Shown piece by piece: positions 17,533 to 27,692 of a DNA stretch of 64,000 nt. How positions within the stretch are numbered: the first letter of the stretch is position 1; each line of letters starts with the position of its first letter. Both the position numbers and the translations under genes were made by a program. Source of the stretch: Bog-473 sp963738135 (GTDB lineage Bacteria > Actinomycetota > Acidimicrobiia > Acidimicrobiales > RAAP-2); contig CAVTVK010000002.1 of NCBI GenBank assembly GCA_963738135.1, forward strand, positions 186,001 to 250,000. Reading direction: 5' to 3'. The notes under the pieces are model-generated. The model ran no database searches. It was not told where the DNA came from and worked only from the letters and a program-made list of their open reading frames with translations.

Positions 17533-19377
17533 ATGCGGACGGTGGACGGAACAGCACCCACAGGAGCATCTGCGGATACCGCCGAACACCTTGCCGCGGC
17601 TTCGGCGGCTCGCGCCGCGGGTGATGTCGACGCCCTGCGGAGCGCTCTCGTCGACGCTTTTAAAGCAGCCCAACGAGCTGGGGATGCCGAAGCCATGGCC
17701 GCTTCAGCTCTTGCCATGCCCACCAGTCAGCGCTTCGGGGTGTTTCCGGGGCAGATCCCCGCCATGTTGTACGAGGCATACGGGGCGACGAACTCATTGT
17801 CGACGCGCTCTCGGCTGGCGGCGGCGCTGGCTCGGTCGTGGGTCTATGGAGGCGATGCGCGCCGGGCCGTGCGTTTTGCGCAAGACGCCCGACGTCTGGC
17901 CGCCGAGGTGGGCACGCCCGAAGCAGCAGCCGACGCGCTCGACGCCGTCTTGCTCGCCCACTGGGGCCCGGACGACTTCAGCGAGAGGGTGAGCCTGGCG
18001 GCCGAACTCGATGACGTGGCAGCCCACCTGATCGACCCAGAGCTACGCCTTTCCGCGCACCTATGGCGCCTCACCACGGCATGGGAATGCCTGGACATGG
18101 TCGCCGTGCATCGCCAGCTACGGGCTCTTGACTCGGTGGTCCAAGAGTCTGGTTCGGCTCGGACCGGTTTTTATGCCGCTTCCCGCCGAGCCATGCATGC
18201 GCTCGCGACGGACGACCTGGCCGGCGCCGAGCAGCTAATGACCCGGACCGCTGCTATTGGCATCGAGTTGGCCGAGCCCGACGTCGAGGCCGTCCTCCAC
18301 GAGCTCGGTGCGATGCGAGCGCTCGTGGCAGGCGATCGCGTTGCGCTTGTCGACGAAGCCGCTGCTCACGAGGAGTTCGGTGCGGCCGAGGGAATTCCCT
18401 CGGTGTCGGTGGTGGCTGCCGACCTGTGGCTCGCCGCAGGTCAGCCCGACCGGGCGGCATCAGTGGTCACCCAGTTGATGGCCAACGGCGTGGATGGCAT
18501 TGCCCGAGATGTCGACTTCTTGCTCGTTGTTGCCCTCGCCGTGGGTGTAGCCGCCGCAGTGGAGCTCGGTGATATCGCTCGGGAGGGAGTGAAAGCGCTT
18601 GTGCCCTACGCAGGCAGAAGTGTGCTCAACGCCGGCGCGGTGTCATTCCACGGCGTGGTCGACGACTACATCTACCGCGCCAGGCACGTTCTCGATGACG
18701 ACAATGCTGAGAGGTGGCGACAGGCAGCCGAGAGTGCGTATCGCCGGATCGGCGCTGACTGGTGGAAGCGAGAGCTCGAAGGATCGCAGTCGCGAGCCTC
18801 GTGGACAACACCTTCGCGCTCCGTTTGGATGCGCCGAAAAGACACTGGCCGATGGTGCGTCGGGTCTGAGGGTGCGACCTTCGAATTGGCCGACCTAAGA
18901 GGGCTGCACTACCTTCGCTATCTCCTCGAGCGACCCGGTACCCAAGTCGCCGCGCTGGCCCTGTCCGATGCGGCCGCAGGTCACCCCGGAATCACGCTCG
19001 ATCAAGCCGATACGGGTGAGGCCCTCGATGCAACAGCGCTGAGCGACTTCCGGCGCCGACTGAGGGGCATCGACGCCGAACTGGCCGCAGCCGACGTGAG
19101 GGGTGACCAGGCCGGTGCTGAGGAACTATCGATCGAGCGCGACGCCATCCTGCGACAGCTCCGTGGGGCGGTGGGTCTCGGAGGCCGTAGTCGGCGAGGG
19201 GGCGGATCTGCCGAGCGGGCGCGAATCGCAGTGCGTAAAGCGATTGCCGCTGCCATCACCCAGATCGACCGCCACGATTCTGGACTTGCCCGACTCTTAC
19301 GCGATTCGGTCCGCACCGGAGCGTCGTGTCGATACGATCCCAATCCGGATCAGCCGCTCAATTGGGTCACCAAGTAG
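17533..19377 (+). CDS. Helical-repeat regulatory protein with actinobacterial AAA/cyclase-associated C-terminal domain
   Basis: A 614-residue protein. ATG at 17533 is chosen because a longer frame (GTG 17449) would run deep into the preceding gene. Residues 1-430 are TPR-like alpha-helical repeats rich in Ala. The last 180 residues (TFELADLRGLHYLRYLLERP, then a coiled Arg/Glu-rich helix, VGLGGRSRR, and a VRTGASCRYDPNPDQPLNW end) match a domain I know from the C-termini of actinobacterial ATPase-cyclase and LuxR-type regulators. There is no P-loop or cyclase domain here, so it may be a stand-alone partner. No reading-frame defects over 1.8 kb. Confidence 0.6.
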   Translation: MRTVDGTAPTGASADTAEHLAAASAARAAGDVDALRSALVDAFKAAQRAGDAEAMAASALAMPTSQRFGVFPGQIPAMLYEAYGATNSLSTRSRLAAALARSWVYGGDARRAVRFAQDARRLAAEVGTPEAAADALDAVLLAHWGPDDFSERVSLAAELDDVAAHLIDPELRLSAHLWRLTTAWECLDMVAVHRQLRALDSVVQESGSARTGFYAASRRAMHALATDDLAGAEQLMTRTAAIGIELAEPDVEAVLHELGAMRALVAGDRVALVDEAAAHEEFGAAEGIPSVSVVAADLWLAAGQPDRAASVVTQLMANGVDGIARDVDFLLVVALAVGVAAAVELGDIAREGVKALVPYAGRSVLNAGAVSFHGVVDDYIYRARHVLDDDNAERWRQAAESAYRRIGADWWKRELEGSQSRASWTTPSRSVWMRRKDTGRWCVGSEGATFELADLRGLHYLRYLLERPGTQVAALALSDAAAGHPGITLDQADTGEALDATALSDFRRRLRGIDAELAAADVRGDQAGAEELSIERDAILRQLRGAVGLGGRSRRGGGSAERARIAVRKAIAAAITQIDRHDSGLARLLRDSVRTGASCRYDPNPDQPLNWVTK

Positions 19378-19453
19378 GTTTCTCCTAGCAATCCAAGTGG
19401 GTGGCGGATGCGAGTTGCATTCGACAAAACCTCACGGCGCATAGAGGCGCTTG

Positions 19454-19951
19454 CTAAATGCTGGACGAACGACGCAGGTACGCGCGAAGGCGCAAACCTT
19501 CCCCAGCATCCAATGCGACGAACAATGCACCCAGCGCATTGAATGTCGCGTCCCCGAGTTCGGCCCGTAATTCGTCTTCGATCGCCCTGGCCGCTGCGCG
19601 CTGGTGCTCCAGATAGTCGACCCCAAGAGGTGTCAGCACAACCGACTTCTCCCTCTTGCTGGTCGTCGAATCGGCTACCGCGACGTAGCCACGTTCACGG
19701 AGTTCTGCCACGACTTTGCTGGCGCCCTGTCTGGTGATGCCGAGCTCCCGTCCGATGGCCGAGATGGTCGATCCAGCTTCGTCTGAGCACAGTCGCAACA
19801 CGCGGCCGTCGGGGAACCTGCGTTCGCCGAACCCCGCGTCGGCCATCGCTCGGTCCAACCGAAGCTGGTAGCCGAGCCAGGCGCGCCTGAGCGCCGCACC
19901 GAGTCCCACTGATGTCGACTCAACACTCGATCTGTTGACGGCAGGGACCAC
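19454..19951 (-). CDS. MarR-family transcriptional regulator
   Basis: A 165-residue winged-helix regulator. The HTH is STISAIGRELGITRQGASKVV, the wing is ERGYVAVADSTTSKREKSVVL, and a dimerisation helix follows. GTG at 19951. It is divergent from a secreted-protein gene, and the shared 65-base spacer holds a perfect 10-bp inverted repeat overlapping a consensus-like promoter, so it very probably represses that gene and itself. The ligand is unknown. Confidence 0.88.
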   Translation of the reverse strand: MVPAVNRSSVESTSVGLGAALRRAWLGYQLRLDRAMADAGFGERRFPDGRVLRLCSDEAGSTISAIGRELGITRQGASKVVAELRERGYVAVADSTTSKREKSVVLTPLGVDYLEHQRAAARAIEDELRAELGDATFNALGALFVALDAGEGLRLRAYLRRSSSI

Positions 19952-19963
19952 GAGAGAGATGTT

Positions 19964-20010
19964 AGCAAACTGTGAACTTAGTTGACAGTTTGCTCAGCGC
20001 GCCCGATACT
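19964..20010 (+). promoter_or_regulatory. Promoter with MarR-type operator
   Basis: Inverted repeat AGCAAACTGT (19964-19973) and ACAGTTTGCT (19985-19994), perfect over 10 bases per arm with an 11-base spacer. TTGACA at 19982-19987 lies inside the right arm; GATACT at 20005-20010 follows after 17 bases. The predicted start of transcription falls at about 20017, exactly at an ATG, so the message could be leaderless. Binding by the adjacent MarR protein would block the -35. Confidence 0.75.
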
Positions 20011-20016
20011 GCGGAC

Positions 20017-21634
20017 ATGCGCGCGCACGGGCACCACGGCTTCCCGGGTCGAGCGGCGTTCCGATCTGGCCGGTCTGAAGAAGCGGCCCTCGTGACGCAG
20101 CACCGCTGCGAATGGGCGGTTGCCCGCGCCCTGGGAGTGGCGGTGGTCCTGACACTGAGCGTGTCGCTGGCGGGCGCGGCGACGGCAACAGCGTCAGGGG
20201 TGACGGGGGCTCGACGTCTCGATGCGTCGAACACCGTGGCGGCACAGCGCCAACGGCTCGACCACCGACGCCAAGTCCCCGGTGGCACACGACACCGAGA
20301 CTGAGGCACTCGTGCGCCCACGCGGGCCGCCTCTTCGCCGCAACAGGCCAGTGGGAGTACCCAGGCCCTTCGGCGTCAGGACAGGTCTTGGTCAAGAAGT
20401 CGAAGACCAGTCCATGGACGGTCTTCGAGCAGACGCAGTCCCTTCGGGTCCAGGCGTTGGACTCCTTCTCGATTCCGAGCGATCAAGGTCTCGGGCCGGG
20501 CCATTCCCTCCTCGTCACGCAGGCGATCGTCGCCGGGCGGTCGAGGATCCAGTGGTTGCTCGACGGCGCCAACTCCTTCTCCCTTCGCAATTCGTACGTA
20601 CTCCCGGCGAGGCGCCGACGTTCGTGCGTTCGGGGCACACGAGGCGAGTGGGGTTTGGTCCGTCTATGCCGGAGTTCGCCCGACGGGAGTCATTCAGGGA
20701 GTCTGGTCACCAGCTCGCCACACCTTGGTGTTCAGTCCCAAGCCCGAACTCACGGTGGCCCCGCCAGGGTCGCCGGGTGCGGTCACGCAGAAGGTGACGG
20801 GCTTCGCCGATTGTGGCGGGGCCCTGTACGCCACCATCAACACGACGCTCTATCGGCGTAACGACGGCGCCCTGGCCTCCGGTATCCCTCGCTGGGTCCC
20901 GGTCTACCGAGCGCCACCGGTGGGACCGCACAACAGTGGGCTCCGGGGCATCACGTGTGTCAGACCATGAGGGGTCAGCGTCGCTGCTCATCTCGACGGA
21001 GGGCAACGGCAAAGTGTACCGCTTCGACGATCTGCCGCGAGGCCAACTCGATACCAAAGCGGGCCCGAGTCCGGGTTCGGTCTCCGACGGGCTGGTGCAG
21101 ACGCTCGAGTTCCAACCCGTCCCTGCGATCCGCCAGATGTTGGCGACTCAGGGAACGATCATCCCGACCACAGGACGAGGCTCGATCGCCTACGTGATTG
21201 CCGCCTACAACAACGGTGACTTCCAGTCCATGAGGATCGGAGGCGTCGACCGGCAGGTGTTCGGGTTCGAGTGGGGCTACCACGGGGTCTGCCCAACGAC
21301 GCAGAAGTGTGGACCCATCGCTTCGGGCGTGGTGCACTTCAACGCAAGCGCCTGCTTCGCCGTGCGGACCGGTCAGAGTCAATCGCCGACCTACGCGTTG
21401 CGCTGCCTCAGCGGGCCCACGGTGAAACCCTCGGCGCCGGTATCGAAACCCATCCGCTCTGGGCAGGCCTTCGTCTCTATCAGGAGCATCGTGCCCTCAC
21501 CGTTCGCTGAAGGCCAGATCTTCTACGGCGGCTATGACTGCAACTTCTACCCCGCAGACGGCACGGCGTGGGTGGCAACGTCGCTGCGCAATTCCCTCCA
21601 CCTTCCGTCTTTTGCGAAAGGAAGACAATCATGA
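20017..21634 (+). pseudogene. Secreted beta-propeller-like protein with three frame changes
   Basis: Starts with a signal peptide (hydrophobic core VAVVLTLSVSLAGAATATAS). After that, recognisable protein continues in successive frames: FAATGQWEYPG to SFSLRNSYVLPA (to about 20610), then GVWSVYAGVRPTGVIQGVW to SGLRGITCVRP (to about 20970), then SLLISTEGNGKVYRF to the TGA at 21632-21634. Each piece has the repeated strand character of an exported beta-propeller, including ALYATINTTLYRRNDG. The stop overlaps the ATG of the phosphoesterase gene as ATGA, so the pair was an operon. Family not recognised. Either decayed or locally mis-sequenced. Confidence 0.6.
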
Positions 21635-23189
21635 AGCGACGCACGAGATCACTGCGGCGGCGCGCCGCACTTCGCCATGGCCTCGGGCTGCGTCGCTGTC
21701 CTGGCATTGGCGCTCAGCGCCTGCAGCAGCTCGCCCTCGCAGCCGGCTGCCTCCCCCGAGACGGGTGAGCGGTGGGTCGACGGGTCACTACGAGGTGGCA
21801 GCCGGCATCCACAAGATCAAGCACATCATCGTCATCGAGCAGGAGAACCGCTCGTTCGACAGCTACTTCGGCACCTACCCGGGCGCCGACGGCATTCCGA
21901 GCAAGAAGGGCGTGCCGACAGTGTGCGTGCCCATCCCGACCGGCGGGTGCCAAGCGCCCTACCACGACACAGCTGACGTCAACGGAGGCGGACCGCACAA
22001 CGAAGGTAGTGCGCGCGTCGACGTCAACGGCGGGAAGATGGACGGATTCATCACCCAGGCGGCCAAGGGCAAGAAAGGGTGCGGAGCAAGCACGGTCGAC
22101 AACCCCGCGTGCTCGAACTCGGCGACACCCGACGTGATGGGCTACCACACGGCGGCGGAGATCCCGAACTACTGGACTTACGCCAAGGACTTTGCTCTCG
22201 ATGACCACATGTTCGAACCCGTCGCGTCGTGGTCGTTGCCCGACCACCTCTACCTGGTGTCGGGCTGGTCGGCGCAGTGTTCGAGCCCGGCTCCGTCGAG
22301 TTGCGTGAACGAGATCAAGGGTCCCTACACGCCGGCCCAGATGCAGAAGTACGTGGACCAGGCCATCGACACCGGTACGGCAGACGTCACGAACGCGTGG
22401 ACCGACCTCACCTGGCTGCTGTACAACAAGCACGTCCCCTGGGCCTACTACGTGCAGACGGGCGACCAGCCCGACTGTGACAACGACGCGGCGGTGGCCT
22501 GCCCACCGGTGGCACAGAGCTATCTCACCCCGGGTATCTGGAACCCGCTCCCAATCTTCGAGGACGTCCAGAAGGACCACCAGATCCGCAACATCCAGCC
22601 GCTGAACAACTACTTCTCCGATGCCAAGAAGGGAACCCTGCCGTCTGTGATGTGGGTCACTCCATCACAGGCCGACAGCGAGCACCCACCCGCCAGCGTG
22701 CATCAGGGCCAGGCCTATGTCACCGCTGTCATCAACGCAGCCATGAAGAGCCCCGACTGGGACTCGACCGCCATCTTCTTGCAGTGGGACGACTGGGGCG
22801 GCTTCTACGACAACGTCGTGCCGCCGCCGGTCGACCAGAACGGCTACGGACTGCGGGTCCCCGCCATGGTCATCTCGCCGTACGCGAAGTCGGGATATAT
22901 CGATCACCAGACCCTCTCGAGCGATGCCTACCTGAAGTTCATCGAGGACGATTTCTTGGGTGGGTCCAGACTCAACCCCAAGACGGACAAGCGGCCCGAT
23001 CCGCGGCCCGACGTCCGTGAGGACGAGAAGGTGCTGGGCAACATGGTCAACGATTTCGACTTCACCCAGGCGCCGCGAGCTGCGGTCCTGCTCCCGACCA
23101 ACCCCCCTACGGACTCGCCGAGCCTTCCGGCCTACTTCAACGGACTCGGGCCGTGTGTCGGATGCACGGCTACGCCACCGAGTACGTAG
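21631..23189 (+). pseudogene. Lipoprotein phosphoesterase (AcpA/phospholipase C family) with frameshifted N-terminus
   Basis: Metal-dependent phosphoesterase. ATG at 21631 follows AAAGGAAG. The signal region is split: the start is in one frame, the lipobox stretch ALALSACSS in a second (from about 21677), and the mature protein in a third (from about 21770; an extra G in ACGGGTGAG would explain it). The remaining 470 or so residues are intact: HIIVIEQENRSFDSYFGTYP (catalytic Glu-Asn-Arg-Ser-Phe-Asp box), FLQWDDWGGFYDNVVPP and ISPYAKSGYIDH. Family enzymes hydrolyse phosphomonoesters or phospholipids outside the cell. Coupled to the upstream secreted-protein gene by ATGA. The body is healthy; only the export signal is broken as read. 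Confidence 0.8.
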
Positions 23190-23589
23190 CGACCAAACGG
23201 CCTCTACGATTCGAAGGTCAAGTCCCGGGTCGAACGCACGTCATGTGCAGCACGAGTGGGGCATCCTGAGGCGTACCTCTCTACACTTTCGACTTCACCT
23301 TGACCAACCTGGCGGCCCGAAATCCCAGCGCTGAGGAACCGAAATTCGAGTTCATTTGGAATGAACCGCAATCTCGTGGCTTTCGGTGCTCTTGTATCTT
23401 TTTGTGTCGCGTGACGCGATTCATCGCTCCCAATGTCTGGAGCGATGCCACTCCGCAGCCGGCTCTCAATTCGATCACTCAGGCTGTTCCATATCGGCAC
23501 TCGGGGATAGTCGGAGTAGGCGGTTGGAGGACGAAAGCAGATGGTTGGTCGGAGAGGTGTCTCACGGGTGCTTTAGTAACGTCGAGGGT
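23190..23589. other. 400-bp region without a recognised gene
   Basis: Between the phosphoesterase stop and the VOC gene. Short frames exist on both strands but none has a ribosome site or protein-like character. GC content is visibly lower than in the neighbouring genes. Confidence 0.45.
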
Positions 23590-23967
23590 GTGACAGAAGG
23601 AAAAGGACCCACCGCACGTCCCGCGATCGCCTGGGCAGAAGTGACGATCGACTATTCGGATACGGAGCGTGCGGCCTTTTGGAGCACCCTTCTTGGGGCT
23701 CCCGCCAACAAGCAACGGATCGATGGTTGGTATCAACTGGCGCCGACTGTCGGTGGCCCGGTTCTCAATCTGCAACCAGTACGAGAGGCGAAATCCGGGA
23801 AGACTCGAGCTCACTTGGACTTTTGGGTCGATGACCTCTCCACTTCAATCGCGTTCGTCGAGCAACTCGGCGGGATGGTTCTAGATCAACACAGATTTGA
23901 AGAATGGAATGTTGCTGTGATGGCGGATCCAGAAGGAATCGAGTTCTGCCTTGTCGGTCGGACCTAG
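23590..23967 (+). CDS. VOC family protein
   Basis: 125 residues. Start placed at GTG 23590, just before the region of homology (AIAWAEVTIDYSDTERAAFW); the ribosome site is poor. The protein ends VAVMADPEGIEFCLVGRT, the usual DPEGNEFCLV strand with the ligand Glu. The segment HLDFWVDDLSTSIAFVEQLG marks the second beta-alpha-beta unit. A glyoxalase-fold protein of unknown substrate, the third VOC gene in the window. Confidence 0.75.
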   Translation: MTEGKGPTARPAIAWAEVTIDYSDTERAAFWSTLLGAPANKQRIDGWYQLAPTVGGPVLNLQPVREAKSGKTRAHLDFWVDDLSTSIAFVEQLGGMVLDQHRFEEWNVAVMADPEGIEFCLVGRT

Positions 23968-24093
23968 ACGCATTTCGCCCGACCCGCGCGGCGGCAGCCT
24001 GATCCGTACCTCGTCTTTCACCGAGGTTTCCTGAGCGATTTCAGCTGCCAGACCGCCTCAGTCCGCCGGGACGGTGGGAAAGCCGGGACAAGT

Positions 24094-24939
24094 TCAGCTC
24101 GGCCTGCGAAAGCGCAACCGGTTGTCGGCTAACTCCACGCTGAAGCGACCTTCGGGAGACACATCGAGCAAGACGCCACGAAGATCCCGGATGAAGTCCT
24201 CCAGGCGATCTCCGAAAAGGTGAGGTGCGGTTGATGAGGTAGAGAGAACCCAGGCCACAACGTCCTCGACCGAGCGCTCCAAGACCCGGTCGTCCGAGAC
24301 GACTACGACCTCCTCGCGCGAGAACCCCGCAGCCTGGAAGACAGCGTCCTCCCCATCAGGCGAGGTGTTGCGGAATCCTTGTCCAGCACGGCGGTCAGGA
24401 CCAAGCCAGCGACGCCGCAGCTCATCTATAGCTGCCTCGGGGATTGGTGGGTATGGCCCGCTCGACGGCGTCTGGCCTGGTGGATTCGTGTGCCACAGGT
24501 CCACTTGGACGACTGCGCCACTGGCATTGAGCATCTGTCGGACGGCTGCGGCCACCCGGGGTCGGTCCATCCAGTGGAAAGATTGGCCGAAGCTGATAAC
24601 TCGGAAGGTGCCGAGGGGCCCGGGGAGTTCCTCTGCTCGCATCTGGAACCAGTCGGCATTCTGGATTTCTTCCTTTGCGGCAGCGCGCTTGGCCTCGGCC
24701 AGCATCCCCGGATCTGGGTCGAGTCCAGAGACACCCTCGAAGAGGTGGGCAAAGAACAAAGCGACAGTGCCAGGCCCGCAACCGACGTCGAGGAGGCGCC
24801 CGCGACCATCGAGGTGGAGGTGCTCGGCGAGAGCGTCGGCCAGGGCCGGGGCGTACGGTTTACGACCCTGCCTGTAGTAGGCGGCAGTGCCCTCGAACAC
24901 GGTCTCGTCCCAGACCCAGTCCTCCCAAGCGTGGCGCAT
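24094..24939 (-). CDS. Class I SAM-dependent methyltransferase
   Basis: About 281 residues. GGRGRLLDVGCGPGTVALFFA is motif I, GLDPDPGMLAEAKR the acidic loop, FRVISFGQSFHWMDRP the post-I segment typical of UbiE/Methyltransf_11-like enzymes. ATG at 24939 is preferred, with GGAGGGACC directly upstream; ATG at 24954 would add five residues. The substrate is not evident. It is divergent from an AraC-type regulator gene. Confidence 0.8.
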   Translation of the reverse strand: MRHAWEDWVWDETVFEGTAAYYRQGRKPYAPALADALAEHLHLDGRGRLLDVGCGPGTVALFFAHLFEGVSGLDPDPGMLAEAKRAAAKEEIQNADWFQMRAEELPGPLGTFRVISFGQSFHWMDRPRVAAAVRQMLNASGAVVQVDLWHTNPPGQTPSSGPYPPIPEAAIDELRRRWLGPDRRAGQGFRNTSPDGEDAVFQAAGFSREEVVVVSDDRVLERSVEDVVAWVLSTSSTAPHLFGDRLEDFIRDLRGVLLDVSPEGRFSVELADNRLRFRRPS

Positions 24940-25113
24940 CGGTCCCTCCGCCATCTGTCAAGAGTGCCAGACCTTCATGACGGACTGCTCCCGTGCGCCG
25001 GGGTGGTGACACCTTTCGGCACGGCGAAGAGGTTCCTACGCTGTCGCACGTCGCCAGGACCCGCGCCGAGCCATCGATCTGGTCGGGTTATTGAACCGTC
25101 GCGCGTGAAGGGC

Positions 25114-25938
25114 ATGATGGAGGACGTGGTGGCACAGGAAGGTGATAAGAACCTCGACGCGGACAGCATGTTCGCGGTATCGACTCCGATGGCACCCGAA
25201 CGGCGATCCATCAAGCGAGCGGCGGAGCTGTTTGTCATCGACGAGTGGGGCTCGGAGTCCGAGTTCGTCGAGAAGGCTTGGAGGAGCCACAGCGAGCCCG
25301 AGGCGGCCTTCATGTCGATTGCGGTGAGCCGCTGGCACATGGTGGTCACGACCCGAAACGACGTCACTCGGCTCACTCTCCGGGGCCCTGAGACACGGGC
25401 AACGGTGACCTCGATCCCCGTGGGCGTCGAGTTCTTCGGAATTGTGTTCAGTCTCGGGACGTTTATGCCAGCCGTTCCCCTCGGTCTCCTAGTCGACCGG
25501 GCGGTAACGTTGCCCGCTGCAACGCCGAGCTCGGTCTGGCTCGACGGCTCCCGTTGGGAGATACCTTCTCCGGACAACGCCGACGTGTTCGTCGATCGGC
25601 TGGTCCGTCAGGGCCTGATCGTGCGGGACTCGGTCGTTGCCGAGTCGTTTCAAAACGACGTCGACGGAGTCTCCCCCCGCACACTCCAGCGTCGCGTGGC
25701 CCGGGCGACCGGGGTCACTCGCAGCACGGTCAGGCAGATCGCTCGGGCCGAGAAGGCCGTCGAGGCGATCGGGAACGGTGTGTCGCCCCACGACGTGGCC
25801 CTTCGGCTCGGCTATGCCGACCAAGCTCACTTCATCCGCTCACTGAAGAGATTCATCGGGCAGACACCCACTCAGATAGACCGGGGTGGCCATTGGTCGA
25901 TCGCGTCCCCGCTGGAACCAAACTCGTGGGACTGGTAA
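25114..25938 (+). CDS. AraC-family regulator with N-terminal sensor-like domain
   Basis: About 274 residues. The N-terminal 170 residues form a beta-rich region resembling the DUF6597/AraC effector domain of GyrI- or VirF-like regulators. The C-terminus has SPRTLQRRVARATGVTRSTVRQ and SPHDVALRLGYADQAHFIRS, the two AraC helix-turn-helices, with the conserved GYADQAHFIRSLKRFIGQTP end. ATG at 25114; GTG at 25105 is an alternative. The RibD-type gene begins 135 bases later, in the same direction, and is a candidate target. Confidence 0.75.
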   Translation: MMEDVVAQEGDKNLDADSMFAVSTPMAPERRSIKRAAELFVIDEWGSESEFVEKAWRSHSEPEAAFMSIAVSRWHMVVTTRNDVTRLTLRGPETRATVTSIPVGVEFFGIVFSLGTFMPAVPLGLLVDRAVTLPAATPSSVWLDGSRWEIPSPDNADVFVDRLVRQGLIVRDSVVAESFQNDVDGVSPRTLQRRVARATGVTRSTVRQIARAEKAVEAIGNGVSPHDVALRLGYADQAHFIRSLKRFIGQTPTQIDRGGHWSIASPLEPNSWDW

Positions 25939-26073
25939 TTGGCTAATTGGCGCTTTTCTTCAATACACCGATTCGGTCAGAAAGCAGTCTGGGCCGGCCG
26001 GCCGACGAAAATGCCGCCGCGCAAGGTCCAAAGCAAGCTAGACGAGATTTGATTGAGACCTCAGGAGGTCGGA

Positions 26074-26631
26074 GTGTCTGGAGCAGTGCTCTTCATGTCG
26101 ATGTCACTCGACGGGTACATCGCGGGTCCGAACGACGGACCAGGCAACCCCGGCGGCGACGGGTTTTCGCGGCTGCACGATTGGATGGATTCGTCGGAGA
26201 CAGCCCAAGAATCGCTAGACGAATACTCGGCGACCGGTGCTGTCCTCACCGGTCGCAATACCGTAGAGCAGGTCGATCACTACAAAGGCAATCATCACGA
26301 TGTGCCGATCGTGGTGGTCAGCCATCGGCCGCCGCCTGCCCCGGCGCTCAACTATCCGTTGGTGACGTACGTGACGGATGGAATTGTAAGTGCCTTGGCC
26401 AAAGCGAAGGCCGTTGCCGGGGACCGGGACGTACTGGTGCATGGCGCGTACACAGCGCAGCGGGCGCTCGAGGCCGGCGTGCTGGACGAAATACAAGTCC
26501 ACCAGATCCCGGTGCTGTTCGGGCAGGGGCTCCGGTTGTTTGACGTGTTGCGATCGTGTGTCGAGCTGGAGATCGTCCGGGTGATCGACACGCCTGAGGC
26601 CACCCATATCCGCTACCGCGTCTGTCGATGA
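26074..26631 (+). CDS. Dihydrofolate reductase / RibD C-terminal domain family protein
   Basis: 185 residues. GTG at 26074 follows CAGGAGGTCGGA, better than an upstream TTG at 26053. The sequence shows FMSMSLDGYIAGPNDG, GAVLTGRNTVEQ, VTDGIVSALAKAKAVAGDRDVLVHG and LDEIQVHQIPVLFGQGLRLF, the signatures of the YyaP/YwjB-type RibD_C proteins that bind NADPH. Substrate unknown. It stands downstream of an AraC regulator. Confidence 0.85.
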   Translation: MSGAVLFMSMSLDGYIAGPNDGPGNPGGDGFSRLHDWMDSSETAQESLDEYSATGAVLTGRNTVEQVDHYKGNHHDVPIVVVSHRPPPAPALNYPLVTYVTDGIVSALAKAKAVAGDRDVLVHGAYTAQRALEAGVLDEIQVHQIPVLFGQGLRLFDVLRSCVELEIVRVIDTPEATHIRYRVCR

Positions 26632-26818
26632 ACCCCAGCGACAAGGAACATGGTCCTGGTCGCGGGCGGGTTGCGGCAATGATCACCGAGACTGATCGAC
26701 TTCATCGGTGCTCGGCCTGGCCTTGACTGATCTAGGACAAGACTGCCCCCGTTCGCCGGCACGGTGAGGCAGGCTCGCCGCTTGACGACCAATTCACCTG
26801 GTTAGAGACTGGAGGGCA

Positions 26819-27250
26819 GTGAAGACTATCCACCACTTAGTAGATGTCGACGCCCCAATTGACTCGGTGTGGACTGCCCTCACGCGCGAGGATCGGATGG
26901 CGGGTTGGTGGAGTACCAAGGTCGATGCGCCCAATGCCCTCGTTGGCACTCTCGTTCGGTGGACATTCGCAGGTGATTTCAATCCGGTGATGGAGGTCGT
27001 TGCATCCACGGAGGCGACGAGCCTCACTTGGCGTTGCGCAGACGGCCACGAGCCATGGCAAGACAGCATATTCCGGTTCGAGCTTGCCCCAAACGACGCT
27101 GGACGAACACGGGTGCGCTTTTGGCAGGACTACGCAGTGGAACTCGCCGATGACTACTACGGGACGTACAACTTCAACTGGGGCTACTACCTGGAGAGCC
27201 TCCGCCTTCTCTGCAGCACTGGTACTGGCAAGCCGTTTCAGGCAACCTGA
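26819..27250 (+). CDS. SRPBCC / AHSA1-type domain protein
   Basis: 143 residues. GTG at 26819 follows CTGGAGGGCA. It opens TIHHLVDVDAPIDSVWTALT and continues REDRMAGWWS, VGTLVRWTF and EVVASTEATSLTWRC, the activator-of-Hsp90/polyketide-cyclase-like pattern. It ends in a helix with LESLRLLCSTGTG. Small-ligand binding is likely; many such proteins act with ArsR regulators, but none is adjacent. Confidence 0.82.
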   Translation: MKTIHHLVDVDAPIDSVWTALTREDRMAGWWSTKVDAPNALVGTLVRWTFAGDFNPVMEVVASTEATSLTWRCADGHEPWQDSIFRFELAPNDAGRTRVRFWQDYAVELADDYYGTYNFNWGYYLESLRLLCSTGTGKPFQAT

Positions 27251-27692
27251 GTCCCGCGGTTCGTGGTTGCGACTTAGGGTGGCCCGAAACGCCGGGACGG
27301 AGTGCCAACCTGCAGCACAACGGTGGCAGGGGCTCGACCGCTTCGTCGTAGGGGAGGACTCGTATGTCGGCCATCAATGGATTATCTCAGGGCGCAGTAT
27401 GTCGACTCCAGCTGCCCCACTTCGCCGCGACGGGTGTCACTATCCGGCGCTCATCTGCATCGGTTCGGCCGCGCTGTTGTTTGTGGTCACGGACCTGCGT
27501 AAGGCCGTTGGACGTCGACAGGCCGTAACGGGTCGTGAGGGCAATCAAGTTGACGGAAGACCTGGCTGACGCGGGCCAAAGTCTTTGACCGAGGCGTCGG
27601 CTTGGACAACCGGGTTGCTTGCTTGCCAAGGGGCGGCGGATCCTTGGCTAGATCTGTTCAGTGTTCCGCGGGTTCACTAGGCTGGAGGCTTG
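27251..27692. other. 442-bp region without a recognised gene
   Basis: Convergent spacer between the SRPBCC gene and the lipoprotein gene. Several short open frames, none convincing. No strong terminator hairpin seen. Confidence 0.45.
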
